Source of the DNA: Coturnix japonica
Taxonomy: Eukaryota; Chordata; Aves; Galliformes; Phasianidae
Reading direction: 5' to 3'
Assembly: GCF_001577835.2 (NCBI RefSeq)
Contig: NW_015439867.1
Span: 522,323-586,322 of the forward strand
DNA length: 64,000 bases
The translations under genes were made by a program, and so were the position numbers. Each line of letters starts with the position of its first letter. Position 1 is the stretch's first letter. The notes below the pieces were generated by a model, which worked only from the letters and a program-made list of their open reading frames with translations, had not been told where the DNA came from and made no database searches. Positions 1-12,300 of this stretch are shown here, in pieces.

Positions 1-77
1 ATATCTGCGTGGAGTGTGGGGAGGGGTTTCGCCACAAATCCCAGCTGCGCCGGCACCAGAAGCTGCACTCAACATAG
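1..77 (+). CDS. C2H2 zinc-finger protein, C-terminal end only (partial)
   Basis: The window opens inside one C2H2 finger of the form ICVECGEGF...LRRHQKLH, read from base 3, with Cys at codons 6-8 and 15-17 and His at 54-56 and 66-68. Two residues later it stops at 75-77 (TAG). This is the last finger of a zinc-finger transcription factor whose body lies to the left. The next gene to the right is a second zinc-finger gene on the same strand with a very similar last finger (ICVECGDSF), so the two are probably tandem paralogues. An AATAAA follows at 255-260. No gene name can be assigned. Confidence 0.85.
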   Translation, partial: ICVECGEGFRHKSQLRRHQKLHST

Positions 78-254
78 TGGGGACGTGGCTTTATGGGTGG
101 GGAGCAGCGTTGGTCCCGGTCCCTTTATCTGTGTTCCCAGCATGGGGACTGTGGGGTGCTCAGCCCATCACCCAGAGACCCCAAAAGCTGATGGGTGGAA
201 AGTGGGATGGGGTCATGGAGCGCAATGAGGGTGGTGGGATCTACAGCCCAAAGC

Positions 255-260
255 AATAAA
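255..260 (+). terminator. Polyadenylation signal AATAAA of the partial zinc-finger gene
   Basis: A canonical hexamer lies 178 bases after the TAG of the partial zinc-finger gene, followed by a GT-rich stretch. It most likely ends that transcript. Confidence 0.6.
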
Positions 261-429
261 AGGTGCTGGAGCTGCACTGCCCGGCCGGGGTCGTGCTGTA
301 GGGCAGCTGATGGGGCTGCGCTTTGTATGGGATGGATCAGTAGGGATGGATTTTCCAGTTCTCCCAGTTAGAGTGTGGTGCTGGCAGGAATAACACCTGC
401 ACTGGTTGGCATGAGCCTGCATGTGTGGC

Positions 430-890
430 TGGCATTGCGGGATGGGGATGGAGTGGAATGGGTTTGGGATGGGAATTGGGTGGGGATGATATGGGTTGGG
501 TTTAGGGATGGGGATGGGACAGGATGGGGATGAGGATGAGAATAAGGATGAGGATGGCATGGGCTCAAGTAGGGATGGGGATGGGATGGGCTCAAGTAGG
601 GATGGGATGGGGTTGAGAATGGGATGGGCTCAAATAGGGATGGGATGGGGATGAGAATGGGATGGGCTCAAATAGGGATGGGATGGGGATGAGAATGGGA
701 TGGGCTCAGGGATTCAATGGGGATGAGAATGGGATGGGCTCAGATAGGGATGGGGATGTGGACAGGATGGGCTCAAATAGGGATGGGGATAGGGTGGGGA
801 TGGGATGGGATCAAATAGAGATGGGATGGGGATGGGATGGGATCAAATAGGGATGGGGGTGGGATGGGGATGGGGATAGGATGGGGACAT
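430..890. repeat. GGGATG-rich minisatellite
   Basis: Degenerate tandem copies of a purine-rich unit (GGGATGGGGATGAGAATGGG, often with GGCTCAAATA) fill this stretch. They create long but meaningless open frames on both strands. I see no gene in it. Confidence 0.85.
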
Positions 891-1189
891 AGGGCCCCGG
901 GTCAGGAGGGGATTAAGGCCTCGCTGAGTGCTCAGCAGGCGCTGCCCTCATTGCATCATTTCCAGCCACGAATTAATGGGACGGGGAAGTGCTTGGGGTC
1001 AGATCCGGAGCCGTTACACAAAGCTGGAACGTGGGGCTGGGGGGAAGGGCTGCGTGTTTTTCCCCCATCCCCATCCAAAACGGTGCGGCAGCCCCTAGAA
1101 AAAGAAATAACAATAAGAGGGAAAAGGGAAAGAAACCTCAACTCTCAGCCTATGGCAGCTTTGGAGAAATAAATTATAAATAAATAAAT

Positions 1190-2560
1190 GTGGAAAAATG
1201 CCGGGGGGGGGGGGAGAGGGGCAGCGGTATTCTCTGCCCAATGACTGCGAGGGGTCGGGGATATGAGCAGCTGCCCCCCCCCCACCCGCCTCGTGCCCCC
1301 CCCCTTCATCTCCCGGCCCCGCCGCATCCGCCCGCCTCTCCCCGGGGCCGGGGGGGGTCCGGGTCTGCGCCTAGATCTTTCCTTGTTCCGGCGGCCCCCC
1401 CCAACGCCCCCCTCCCGTTTTTTTCCCCCCCCCCATCGCCGCCACCGCCGCTTCGCCGCCGCCTTCCCCCGAAGCCCTGAAACCGCTGGAAAACGCCCCA
1501 AAAACGCTCGCCCCCCCCACCCCAATTCCAGCTCCCCCTCCCCCTTTTCCAGCCGTGCTGCGATCCCCAGAGGTAAGCGATGCGGGGGGGGGGATGCTCT
1601 TTAGGGACCCCTCCATTTTTTCTCGCTCGGTAGAATGGGGGTGACACGATGGGGGGCGAGCGAGTTGGTTTTCCTTTGTGCCTCGCGGCCACCGCCCCCC
1701 CCCCCCCCATAATAAACGCGTGTGGGGGAGGAAACTGAGGCACAGAGAGGGGTGGGGGGGCGGCATTGGGGTATTCCCAGCCCTGGGCTGACCCCCACCC
1801 ACCCCCCACAGCCCCGGTCCCCGGTTTGGGGGCGCTGGGCCCGGTTTGGGGCTCCGGGTTTGTTTGGGGAGGGGGGGGTCGCGCCCTGCCTCAGTTTCTC
1901 CATTATATGAGAGGCCTCCGCCGCCCCCCCCCGGGCTCCTGCTGCCCCCAGACTGGGGGGGAGCCTGGGGGGCAGGGTGGTGCTGGGCAGTGTTGGGGTA
2001 CACTGCGAAACCGGGGGGAGCGTTATGGGGGGGCATTGGGCAAACTGGGAACGGCAGCTCTGGGGTGCAATGGGGAAACTGGAGGATACAGCGGGGATCC
2101 ATGGGGGGGTGGGGATCCATGGGGGGCGGCACTGGGAAAATGGGGGGAAACGGAGCGGTTTTGGGGTGAGCTGAGCGAACTGCGCTGATAAGCGCTGCGG
2201 GAGCACCGGGCGCAATGGGATGCGCTGGGCGCACTGGGAGCCGCACTGGGCGCTGTGCGGTCGCTCTGCGCTGCCCCACGTCCCTCCCCGTCCGTCCGTC
2301 TCCGCTCCCGCAGCTCCGGGCCGCGCTCGGTGGGGGGGGGGGCGATGGGGGTGGGGGGCTCCGGGCCGCCCCCGCCCCTCTCTCCCCCGGCGCCGGCGCG
2401 GATTCGCCGCCGCCCCCTCGGGTCGGGCCGGGCCGGGCGGCGGAAGCGGCGGAAGCGACGGCGGTGGCTCCGCGTCGGAGCCCGGTGAGCGGGGGAGGGA
2501 AGCGGGACGGAAAGGGGGTGGCGGCGGGGATGTTGTGCGCGCTGTGCCCCCCCCCCCATC
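1190..2560. promoter_or_regulatory. CpG-rich promoter region with candidate first exons of the downstream zinc-finger gene
   Basis: The stretch is extremely G/C-rich with many CpGs and homopolymer G and C runs. Possible plus-strand splice donors occur after CCAGAG at about 1573 (GTAAGC) and after GAGCCC(G) at about 2486 (GTGAGC), so one or both could end noncoding first exons feeding the gene at 3465. A further candidate untranslated exon ends in GCAGAG before GTGAGT at about 3111. There is no coding sequence I would defend here. The assignment to the zinc-finger gene rests on position and strand only. Confidence 0.4.
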
Positions 2561-3464
2561 CCCCGGCGCCGCCGCTCCGTCAAAATGGCCCGACCGCGCC
2601 CCGCAGTGCTGCCCCCCCCCCCACCTCTGTCGCATCGCTGTCCCCCTCCCGCCCCGTGCGTTCCCCACCCGGGGTCCGCCCACCCCGACCCCCCTCCCGG
2701 GATCCGTTTCTTCATCCGCTAGATCCGGTTCCTCCTCCCAGTATTCCGGTCTCCCCCCCCCCAGTTTCAGCGAACCCCTTCAAATCCCCCTCCAGATCCA
2801 GATCCATCCCCCCCAATACCACGGGATACGCCGCCCCCCCCCCCCCCCCCCCCCCACAATCCGGTTACCCACCCCCCCCATCGGATCCAGTCCCATCCCC
2901 CTCGGATCTGCCCTTCCCACTGCTCTGCCCACCAACACCCAGGATCGTGTCTCCCCCTCCCAGTCGTGGTCGGGTACATCAATGGAAGGGGGGGGTTCAA
3001 GGACATAACACCCCCCCCCCTTTGGTCCCCAGGCTGACAACACTTGTGTCCTCCCCCCCCAGTCCCCAGATCTGTTTGCTTAGAGCCACTGACCTCCCCA
3101 GAGCAGAGGTGAGTAGGGGGACGTGAAGGGGTGGGGGGGCACAAAGGGACACAGGGGGCACAAAGGGACCATAGTGTTGCATGAGGAGATGGAAGGTGGT
3201 GGCACATTGGGATCTGCAGCACAAAGGGATATGGGGCATCATAAGGGGATTTGGGGTGGGGGGGGACAGGAAGGCATCTTTTGGGTGTCCCAAAGGAGTT
3301 TGGGGGGGGGCACAAGGGGATTCTGGGGAGGGATGTGGGGGGGTTTGGTGGAGCAGTGGGATTTGAGGTGGCACAACGGGACCTGTGTTGTTATAAAGGG
3401 AGGAGTGGGGAGCGTTGTGTTCAACTGAGGTCTGTGTGCCCCCCAGGCCCCCCCAGCTGTCCCC

Positions 3465-4575
<1,111 letters not shown>

Positions 4576-4777
4576 GCTGGGGGTGGTGGGGGGTTCACCC
4601 CCCCCCAGGGACGGAGTAGCTCAGGATACGAGCCCCAGACCATGAGCCCATGGTGAACGTGTTGGGTTGGACCCTATAGGTGTATATAGCGTGGGGTGGG
4701 GGTGTGCAGAGTAGAAGCAGTGCCGCGCCACCAGCAACTCAAAGGGCTGGGATGTGGGGTGCGATGGACAGCTGTAG

Positions 4778-4783
4778 AATAAA
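4778..4783 (+). terminator. Polyadenylation signal AATAAA of the seven-finger gene
   Basis: Canonical hexamer 203 bases after the stop of the zinc-finger gene. The PFDN5 signal on the other strand is only about 210 bases away, so the two genes end tail to tail. Confidence 0.75.
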
Positions 4784-4991
4784 GCACTTCTGTCTGGGGG
4801 ACGTGGGTGAGTTGTGTCGGGGTTGGGGGGCTCCGCCATGTCCTCACCCCATCGCACAGGGAGGTGGAGGGGCTGGGAGCGATGGCTCGGATCACATGGC
4901 CTCATAGCAAAGTATTTTTTGAGGGAGCAGGACCCCGAGTCCCATAGTTGGAGAAGCAGCACAGAGGGTGGCTGGCTGTGCCCATGCTGTG

Positions 4992-4997
4992 TTTATT
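4992..4997 (-). terminator. PFDN5: Polyadenylation signal of PFDN5
   Basis: TTTATT on the plus strand reads AATAAA on the minus strand, 190 bases beyond the PFDN5 stop codon. No gene is seen between here and the zinc-finger gene. Confidence 0.75.
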
Positions 4998-5186
4998 CTG
5001 TGTGCTGGCAACAGTGCAGCTTAACAATAAGGAAAGGTTTGGCCCACGCTTCACATCGTGGTGCCACACAACTTCAGACTGGAGTGACCATGTGAAGACA
5101 ACATGGAGAAGAACCCTCTGTGTCCCTGCAGTGCTCTCTGGTTCACTCCCTAGCAGGATGAGGAAGGCAGGTGCTGAGGCTGAAGG

Positions 5187-8100
5187 TCACGCCTTGGTGG
5201 TGGCCCCTTGTGCTGCCCCCATCGCCGTCAGCTGCTGGATCTTCTGGCTCATCATCTCCACCACAGCTGTGGGAAGAGGCACAGGGGGGTGGTGAGGGGC
5301 CACTGACAGCCCCGAGTGTGGAGCCACAGCGGTGGCAGCCCTTACCTTGCTTCATGGCGTGCTTCTCCTGCAATGCAGGCTGGATCTTCTCCATCTGCTT
5401 GGTCAGGAAGTCGATCTTCCGCTTGAAAAACTCTCGGGCATCGTCTGCAGTCTGAGCGGATAAAGGGCAAAAGCGGTGCAGAGTCCCTGCAGGCCCGACT
5501 GGAGGCAGCTCTGTTTGTCACCCAGTGCCAACAGGCTGCTGTTCTGGGGTCAGCACGCACTGTCTGCAAACCACAGCGCAGCCCCCGGGTGCAAAAAGGC
5601 AGAGAGCAGCCCTGGGAGCTGCATTCCCCTCCCGGGGCTCAAAAGCTGCGCCCTGGGTGCGCCATCAGGAAGGAGGAGCAGCAGCAGCAGCAGCAGCCCT
5701 GCCTGCGCCCTGCGGCACCAACAGGAGGAGCGGTTCCAAAGGGAACACGCTGCCTTTGCCAAGCTGCCCCGCAGCAATGCGGGCGCACAGCCCTCACCTT
5801 CTCCACGTAGTAGCCGGTTCCAACATCAATCAGCACACGCTCAACATCCGAGAGCTTCCCAGGGACGTACATCTGGCAGGGGTGGTCAGGGAAAGTGGGG
5901 CGCAGGGATGGTTACACAGCTCTGGGAGCTGGGGCAGAGCCCGGGTGTCAGCAAGGCTACACCACACTGCTGGTGTGGGGCTGTGATGGACCAAAGGCAC
6001 CAAGGGCTGCAATGACCAACCCTAAAGGCCCTGGAGGTCTTAATAACATGGAGATGGCAAAGGATACAGAGCTGGTGAGCGGCACCAGCAGGTCCTTCCC
6101 TGTGGAAGAGCCAGCAGAGATGTGTGAGTACTGGAGCAAGGGGAGCCCCCAGGGCCAAAACACAACTCAAAGCACCCGGGGATGGCGTTAACAGCCACAG
6201 CTGTTCCTCTAGACGTGCAATGTACCTGGCCAGCCCCTCCACCCCAAGGGAAAGGGAACCAGAGCCCCAAAGAATTGAGAGGGGCAGGAGGTGGAGCTCA
6301 CAGTCACCCACCCAAAAGCAGGGGGTGGCACGCCTCACTCCCAGGTAATTTTGGGCAGCAAAGCCAGGAAGGAGGGAAGCAGAACCTGCAGCTTCTCAGA
6401 AGTCTCACTTGCCTTCGTTGCTTTTGTTGAGCACGTTGAGGCAGTCCTTGGCTTCCACATACTTGGTCTGCACCACCTTGAGCTGGGTGATGGAAGACGA
6501 GAGGAATTCCACCTCCTGGGGAAAGAGCGCAGCCCCACATCAGGGGGAATGGGTAGAGGGGACCCCAGGACCAAGTGGACCCTGATTGGGGTGGTCCCTA
6601 CAGTACGCAGTATGGGATGTGGAATGGCCCCAGATTTTATGTAGGAAGAGCAAGAAGTGAGCCCTGCAGCCCCTGGGGGGCAGACATAGGGTGTGTGATG
6701 GGGGAACAGCAGGAAACAGCCGTGTGAAGGCACAGAGCTGTGAGTGTTGCTGAGTGATCCAGGCTGAGATGGGGTGCATCACCTGGCCAGTCCCACCACA
6801 ACACCCCAGTCTATACACTGTTCCTGCCACAGAGCAGCCTATGGACCAGCCCGGACCCACACAAAGACCCCCATCTCACAGAATCAATGGTCTCTGGAGG
6901 TCCCTTCCAACCCCTACGAGTCCAAACCCCCTGCCAAAGCAGGTTCCCTACACCAGGTCGCACAGTTCAGCATCCAGGCAGGTCTTGAATATCTCCAGAG
7001 AAGGGGACTCCACCACCTCCCTGTGCAGCCTGTTCCAGTGCTCCATCACCCTCACTGTAAAGAAGTTCTTGTGCACATTTGTGCAGAGCTTCCTATGCTC
7101 CGGTTTCTGTCTGTTTCCCCTTGTCCTGTCTCCACACACTGCTGAAAAGAGTCTGGCCTCACCACTTTGCCCTCACACCTCAGATATTTACAGACCTGGA
7201 TCCAATCCCCTTCTCAGCCTTCTTTTCTCAAGGCTGAACAGACCCAGCTCACTTAAGTCTCTCCTCATAGGGGAGATGCTCCAGGCCCTTCACCATCTTT
7301 GTGGCCCTTCATTGAATTCTCCAAGAGATCCCTGTCTTTTTTGTACTGGGGAGCCCAGAACTGGACACAGTATTCCAGATGAGGCCTCACCAGGGCAGAG
7401 TAGAGGGGGAGGATCACCTCCTTCGACCTGCTGGACACGCTCTTTTTAATACACCCCAGTATGCCATTGGCCTTTTTGGTTACAAGGGCACACTGCTGGC
7501 TCATGGTCAATCTATCATCCACAAGGACACCCAGGTCCCTCTCAGCAGAGCTCCTCTCCAGCAGCTCTTCACAGAATCACAGAATCACAGAATGACCCGG
7601 GTTGGAAGGGACCTCAAGGATCATGTAGTTCCAACCCCCCTGCCTAGCAGGGCCACCAAACATACGCTTTTACTAGATCAGGTTGCCCAGGGCCCCGTCC
7701 AACCTGGTCTTGAACACCTCCAAGGACGGGGCATCCACAACCTCACTGGGCAGCCTGTTCCAGGGCCTAACCACTCTTCTAGTAAAGAACTTTCCCCTAA
7801 CATCCAACCTAAATCTTCCCTCCTTCAACTTAAAACCATTTCCCCTAGTCCTGCTATTATCAGCCCTTTCGAAGAGTTTACTCCCCTCCTGGGAGTAAGT
7901 TCCCTTCAGGTACTGAAAGGCTGCACTGAAAGCTCTTCCCCCAGCCTGTACCGGTGCATGCAATTATTCCTCCCTACATGCAAGACTCTACACTTGCTTT
8001 TGTTAAACCTCATCCGGTTTCTTACTGCCCAGCTCTCCAGCCTGTCCAGGTCTCGCTGAATGGCAGCACAGCCTTCAGGTGTATCAGCCAATCCTCCCAA

Positions 8101-8856
8101 CTTCGTGTCATCACAAACTTGCTGAGGGTGGTCACTATCCCCTCATCAGGGTCGTTGATGAAGATGTTGAACAAGACCGGACCCAGCACAGACCCCTGGG
8201 GGACGCCGCTAGTTACAGGCCTCCAGCCAGACACCGCACCGCCAATGACAACCCTCTGTGCTTTGTGAGGCAGCCAGTTCTCAGCCCACCTCACCGTCCA
8301 CTCATCTATCCCATACTTCCTCAGCTTTGTTATAAGGATGTCATGGGAGACAGCATCAAATGCCGTGCTGAAATCAAAGCAGACGACATGCATTGCCCTC
8401 CCCCCATCCACCAGGATGTGACAGCATCATAGAAAGCCTCCAGGTTGATCGAGCACGACCTCCCCTCGGTGACCCCCCGCTGCCCACTCCTGACAACCCC
8501 CTTTTCTTCCCCCTGTCTGGAGCTGACACCCAGCACCAGCTGCTCCATCACTTTCCAGCTCCAGCCCCAGCTCCTCACAGTCCAACTGGTGTCGCTTCAA
8601 AGCCCCCCCCCCAAGGCCCGAACCTCCCCCCGCACATCGCCCACCACAGACAGGCCCCACCTGCCGTCCCTAGGCCTCACTAACGCACCCCCCTAACTCT
8701 TCCCACCCCAGCACGGCCCCACGCTCCCGTGACACCCCTCTCACCACCCGAGGCCCACCCAGCCCCCCCTCCGCAGCCCCCCACCTGGTCCAGCTGGTTC
8801 TTCAGCACCTCGAGCTGCGGCAACGACAGCTCCGCCACATTCACGGTCTGCGCCAT
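5187..8856 (-). CDS. PFDN5: Prefoldin subunit 5
   Basis: This is the alpha-type subunit of the cytosolic hexameric prefoldin chaperone, which passes nascent actin and tubulin to the CCT chaperonin; it is also known as the MYC-binding protein MM-1. Coding exons in transcript order: 8856-8785, 6515-6413, 6099-6068, 5872-5798, 5451-5346, 5266-5187. They sum to 468 bases, 155 residues plus stop; the human protein has 154. Recognisable strings are [34 protein letters not shown] and [10 protein letters not shown], with coiled-coil helices at both ends as the family requires. The intron after exon 2 must use a GC donor (GAAG|GCAAGT) to keep [10 protein letters not shown] in frame. Intron 1 (6516-8784) holds two CR1 copies. 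The upstream neighbour is ESPL1 on the same strand, as in mammals. Confidence 0.97.
6875..7571 (-). mobile_element. CR1 LINE, 5'-truncated copy, in PFDN5 intron 1
   Basis: The minus strand encodes the end of a CR1 reverse-transcriptase [23 protein letters not shown], then ILGCIKKSV and [20 protein letters not shown]. The 3' part ([15 protein letters not shown] and the GGTTGGAAGGGACCTC-type tail region) lies to the left at about 6880-7000. Only the last part of the element is present and it holds frame breaks. It lies antiparallel to the plus strand, that is, in the sense of PFDN5. Confidence 0.85.
7572..8490 (-). mobile_element. CR1 LINE, second truncated and internally deleted copy, in PFDN5 intron 1
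   Basis: This copy starts (3' end at left) with repeated ACAGAATC followed by the CR1 3' region. The minus strand encodes reverse-transcriptase blocks [39 protein letters not shown] and [19 protein letters not shown]. The frame then jumps directly to [19 protein letters not shown], so the middle part that is present in the copy at 6875-7571 has been lost. The palm core lacks the FADD catalytic block in clean form. Dead element, same orientation as its neighbour. Confidence 0.85.
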
Positions 8857-8890
8857 CTTGGGACGCCGCGGCGCTCTGGCACACCGTATC

Positions 8891-9002
8891 TCTGTACAGC
8901 GCCCCCTGGCGGCAGGAGGACTCCGTGATCTCCGTATAGCGCCCCCTGGCGGCAGGAGGACTCCGTGATCTCCGTATAGCGCCCCCTGGCGGCAGGAGGA
9001 CG
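8891..9002. repeat. 40-bp tandem repeat with three CTCF-like cores upstream of PFDN5
   Basis: Three near-identical 40-base units each contain GCGCCCCCTGGCGGCAGGAG. The core GCGCCCCCTGGCGG occurs at 8899-8912, 8939-8952 and 8979-8992. It differs by one base from the classical CTCF core GCGCCCCCTGGTGG (reverse of CCACCAGGGGGCGC). The array begins about 40 bases upstream of the PFDN5 start codon, between PFDN5 and ESPL1. CTCF binding is inferred from the motif only. Confidence 0.7.
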
Positions 9003-9285
9003 GCACCACCGCCACCAGCATCATTTATCGCCCCCTCCCCAAAAAGGGGAGCAGGAACCCCATTATTTCTCATTGATGCTGCGCCAATGGGGGAAATCCA
9101 CAGCCCAATAAGGGGAAATCCACAGCCCACTAGGGAGAAAGCCCAACAGGGGAAAGCCACAGCCCCAAAGGAGGAGGCACAGCAGAAGAATGGGGGATAC
9201 GAAAGAGGGAAAAAGAGGGAGTGGGGAGGTCGAGCCCACCCTGCCCCAAGCAGGCACAGGAAGGCCACGTTCAGTAAAGAACAGC

Positions 9286-9291
9286 TTTATT
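9286..9291 (-). terminator. ESPL1: Polyadenylation signal of ESPL1
   Basis: TTTATT on the plus strand, AATAAA on the minus strand, 58 bases after the separase stop codon. Between it and the PFDN5 promoter (9003-9285) I see only G/A-rich sequence with a small GGGGAAATCCACAGCCCA duplication. Confidence 0.75.
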
Positions 9292-9348
9292 ACCTCTGAC
9301 CATAAGAACACAGCAATTAGCAATAGGAGTCGGGCACCACCCGCCATG

Positions 9349-12300
9349 TCACTGCAGGGCCACAGGGAGCCCATAGGCCACAGGGGCAGCCCCAGTGAGG
9401 TGCTGGAGGCGGGGGGCATTGCGGGCTTCAGCCACGTAGCGGAGGAGGGGAGCCCCGGGGCGAGGAGCCCCCAGCCAGGCCCGCAGCAAGGACTCGGCGT
9501 AGCGGTCAATGTCGCGGTCGGTGACGTCCCATAAGGTGCCCAGGATGAGGGGGCTGCAGGGAGCACAGTGTTAGAATAGGGGTGAGGGGCAGCTGGCACC
9601 ACTCTGACCCCAAAATGAGGAGAAAAGCAGCTGAAAATATCTGGTCTCAATGCTGCACAGTGAGTGCTTTGTGCTGACTGGAACAGGCAACACAGAGCAG
9701 AGTTAAAGAGCGTTATTGGCAATTAAGAACCACCTCTCAGCCTCTCTCACAACACAGAATTGGGAGAAAAGGAGATGAAAACACACCCGTGGGTTGAGAT
9801 AACCACAGCATCTCCTGCCATGCACCAGTATGGACAGAACGGTGCAACAGGGGATGACTGAGATAAAAACTGCCCTTCCTTGGGCTGCTCCTGACCCAAA
9901 AATGGAGAGAAACCAGGAAGAAAACGGTGTGGGATGAGACAGTGATGAGATCTGTCAGCAATAGAATGGGCAAAGCAATGAGGAACAGGGAAAGACTGAG
10001 TTACTGCTAATGGGCCCATTTCTCCTCAATCACTCTGAGACCCAAACCAGGAAGGGAATGAGAAGAAAACACTGTGAGTCGAGTTCACAGCAAAGAGAAA
10101 ATGGTTGTGGGTAAAGAAGGTCTCTTAGTGCTGCTTACTGCCTTGGGTAAAACAGCAGAATTAGGGAAGACTGAGTTACTGCCAGTTAAAAAATACCTTT
10201 CCTTCGTCACCTATGACCCAAAACCAGGGGAGACCAAGTTGGAAACGCTTGTGGGTTGAGATAACAGGGAGGAGATTTCTCATGGCTTTCCACCTGTACG
10301 GGAACTGTTGAATCACAGCCTGAGCCTCTGACTGACCACCTGAGCTGAGCACGGAGCCAGCCATGGGAGCACAGGTGAAGGCAATTCAGCCTGGCTGCAC
10401 CTCTCCTAGACCCCATTTAAGGGCTGACTACCACCGAGGAAGGATCTCTTTCTGGATCCTACACACACAGATGAGCATTCTCATTTATTTTTTTTATTAT
10501 CCCTTTCTACCCTGATAATCTTCCTAGTTATACGATCTGCAGGTACCAGCCTAACCACACCACCCTGCATATGTGATTATACACCACTACAGCAACGCTA
10601 AGTGGGATTGGGGCAGGTGGAGCTGCTGCCGATGGAGCTCCCCGCTACTCACCAGCCAGCCATGATGTACTTCAGCACGATGCCTGTACCCTCCAGGCTG
10701 CCCCGCACAGCGAGCGCGGCGCTGCTGCAGCCAAAGAGCAGAGCAACAGCACGGCACTGCAGCTGGGCAATGGTCTGCCCATCCAGCAGGCGGGCACCTG
10801 CTCCATGTCCTGCATAACTGTGAGGGAACAGAGTGGGGTGAGCAAGGCAGAATGACACCTAAGCCAACCCCAACACCCAACACAGACTTCCAGCACCCAA
10901 CACCACCCCCTGGCACCCCCAGCACTCACATGTAGAGATCATGCTCCAGCAGCGCTGCTTGCATCTGCTCCTGGCTGGGGACTGAGCCTGTCACCCCTTT
11001 CCAGCCTGGTTCACTGTGAGACAGGAGGTGAGAAAGGTGGGAGTGCAGATGTCCCCAGCCCTCCCTCACCCCCCGGTTCCTCACCTCTCAAACCAGCTGC
11101 GGAAGGACTGCTCAGTGCTCGCCAGGTTATTCTGAGGGTTGAGGACGTAGAAGGTCTTGCTGGGGTCAACACCGCGGCACAGCACAGAGTTTGTCCGCTG
11201 CTCCAGGGAGGAACAGAAAGGATGGAGAAAGAAAAGTCAGCCCCAGCCCAGCCAGGGGACACTGAGCCTCATGCAGAACTGGGTCAACGTCTCTCACCTT
11301 CTGTGCCAGGGCATAGCTGAAGAGGAAGCGCAGGGATGGGAGCCGGGTGATGGGCAGGTCCTTCAGGCACGTTATGCTCTCCCAGGGCAGTTTCTGCATG
11401 TGCTGCAGGAGGAGAAGGAAGGTAAGAGCAATGCAGCAAGCAGCAGAGCCACGTGAGCAGCAGCAGCGCTGGGATCTCACCTTGTCCAGCACCAGGATGA
11501 CAGAACCGCCAGGCTCCCGTTTGATGTTTTTCCGCTTGTCCAGAGCCTCCTGCAAGAGGAGCTGGGCTCTGCTGGGCTGAGCTGGGCACAACCCCACAGC
11601 CAGGGCTTGCACATCAGCAGGGCTGAGGAGGGCAGCAGCATTCAGCACAACCTGCAGCAAGGGATGGGTGTGAGAGGGGATGGAAGCCCATCTTCCATCC
11701 CAACCCTGAGCCCTAGGAGCTCTATACCTTGAGCAGGTTCGGATCTTTTCCCCTCCAGCCACACTGCTGCAGCTGAGCACTTAAATGGGCAGCTTCCTCA
11801 GCCAGCAGGGGATCCTGGGCTGCAGGGAGCAGTGCAGCCTTCCAGCAGCCCAGCACCTGCATTTCCAGCGTCTCAATGAGGTTCTGCAAGAGAACACATG
11901 GAGTCATGGGCAGCCTAAGCCCCCCAGGGGTGTGGGCATGGGGTGCATTTTGATGCTCAGAGGGCTGAAACACCCTTCCTACAAGGAAATGCTGAGGGAG
12001 GTGGGTTTGCTCAGCCTGGAGAAGGCTCCAGGGAAACCTCACTGCAACCTTTCAGTATTTAATGGGAGGTTATAAACAGGAGGAGAACAACTTTTACCAC
12101 AAGTAAATAGTCACAGAACAAGGGAGAGTATCTTTAAACTAAAATAATGGAGATTCAGGTTGGATGCAAGGAGGAAATTCTGTTCCCAGAGGGCAGCGAG
12201 GCCCCAGCACTGCAGCACAAGGAAGTTCAGTGCTCAGGGCCATGGGTGGGGGGTCCTGGGCAACCTGATCTGGTGGGTGTCAACCATCCCACTGCAGGGG

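Noticed and set aside
1145-3126. Several long Pro/Gly/Arg-rich frames in the first 3 kb
   Set aside because: CpG-island sequence of this composition lacks stops by chance. No domain, no codon pattern and no splice-consistent extension was seen.
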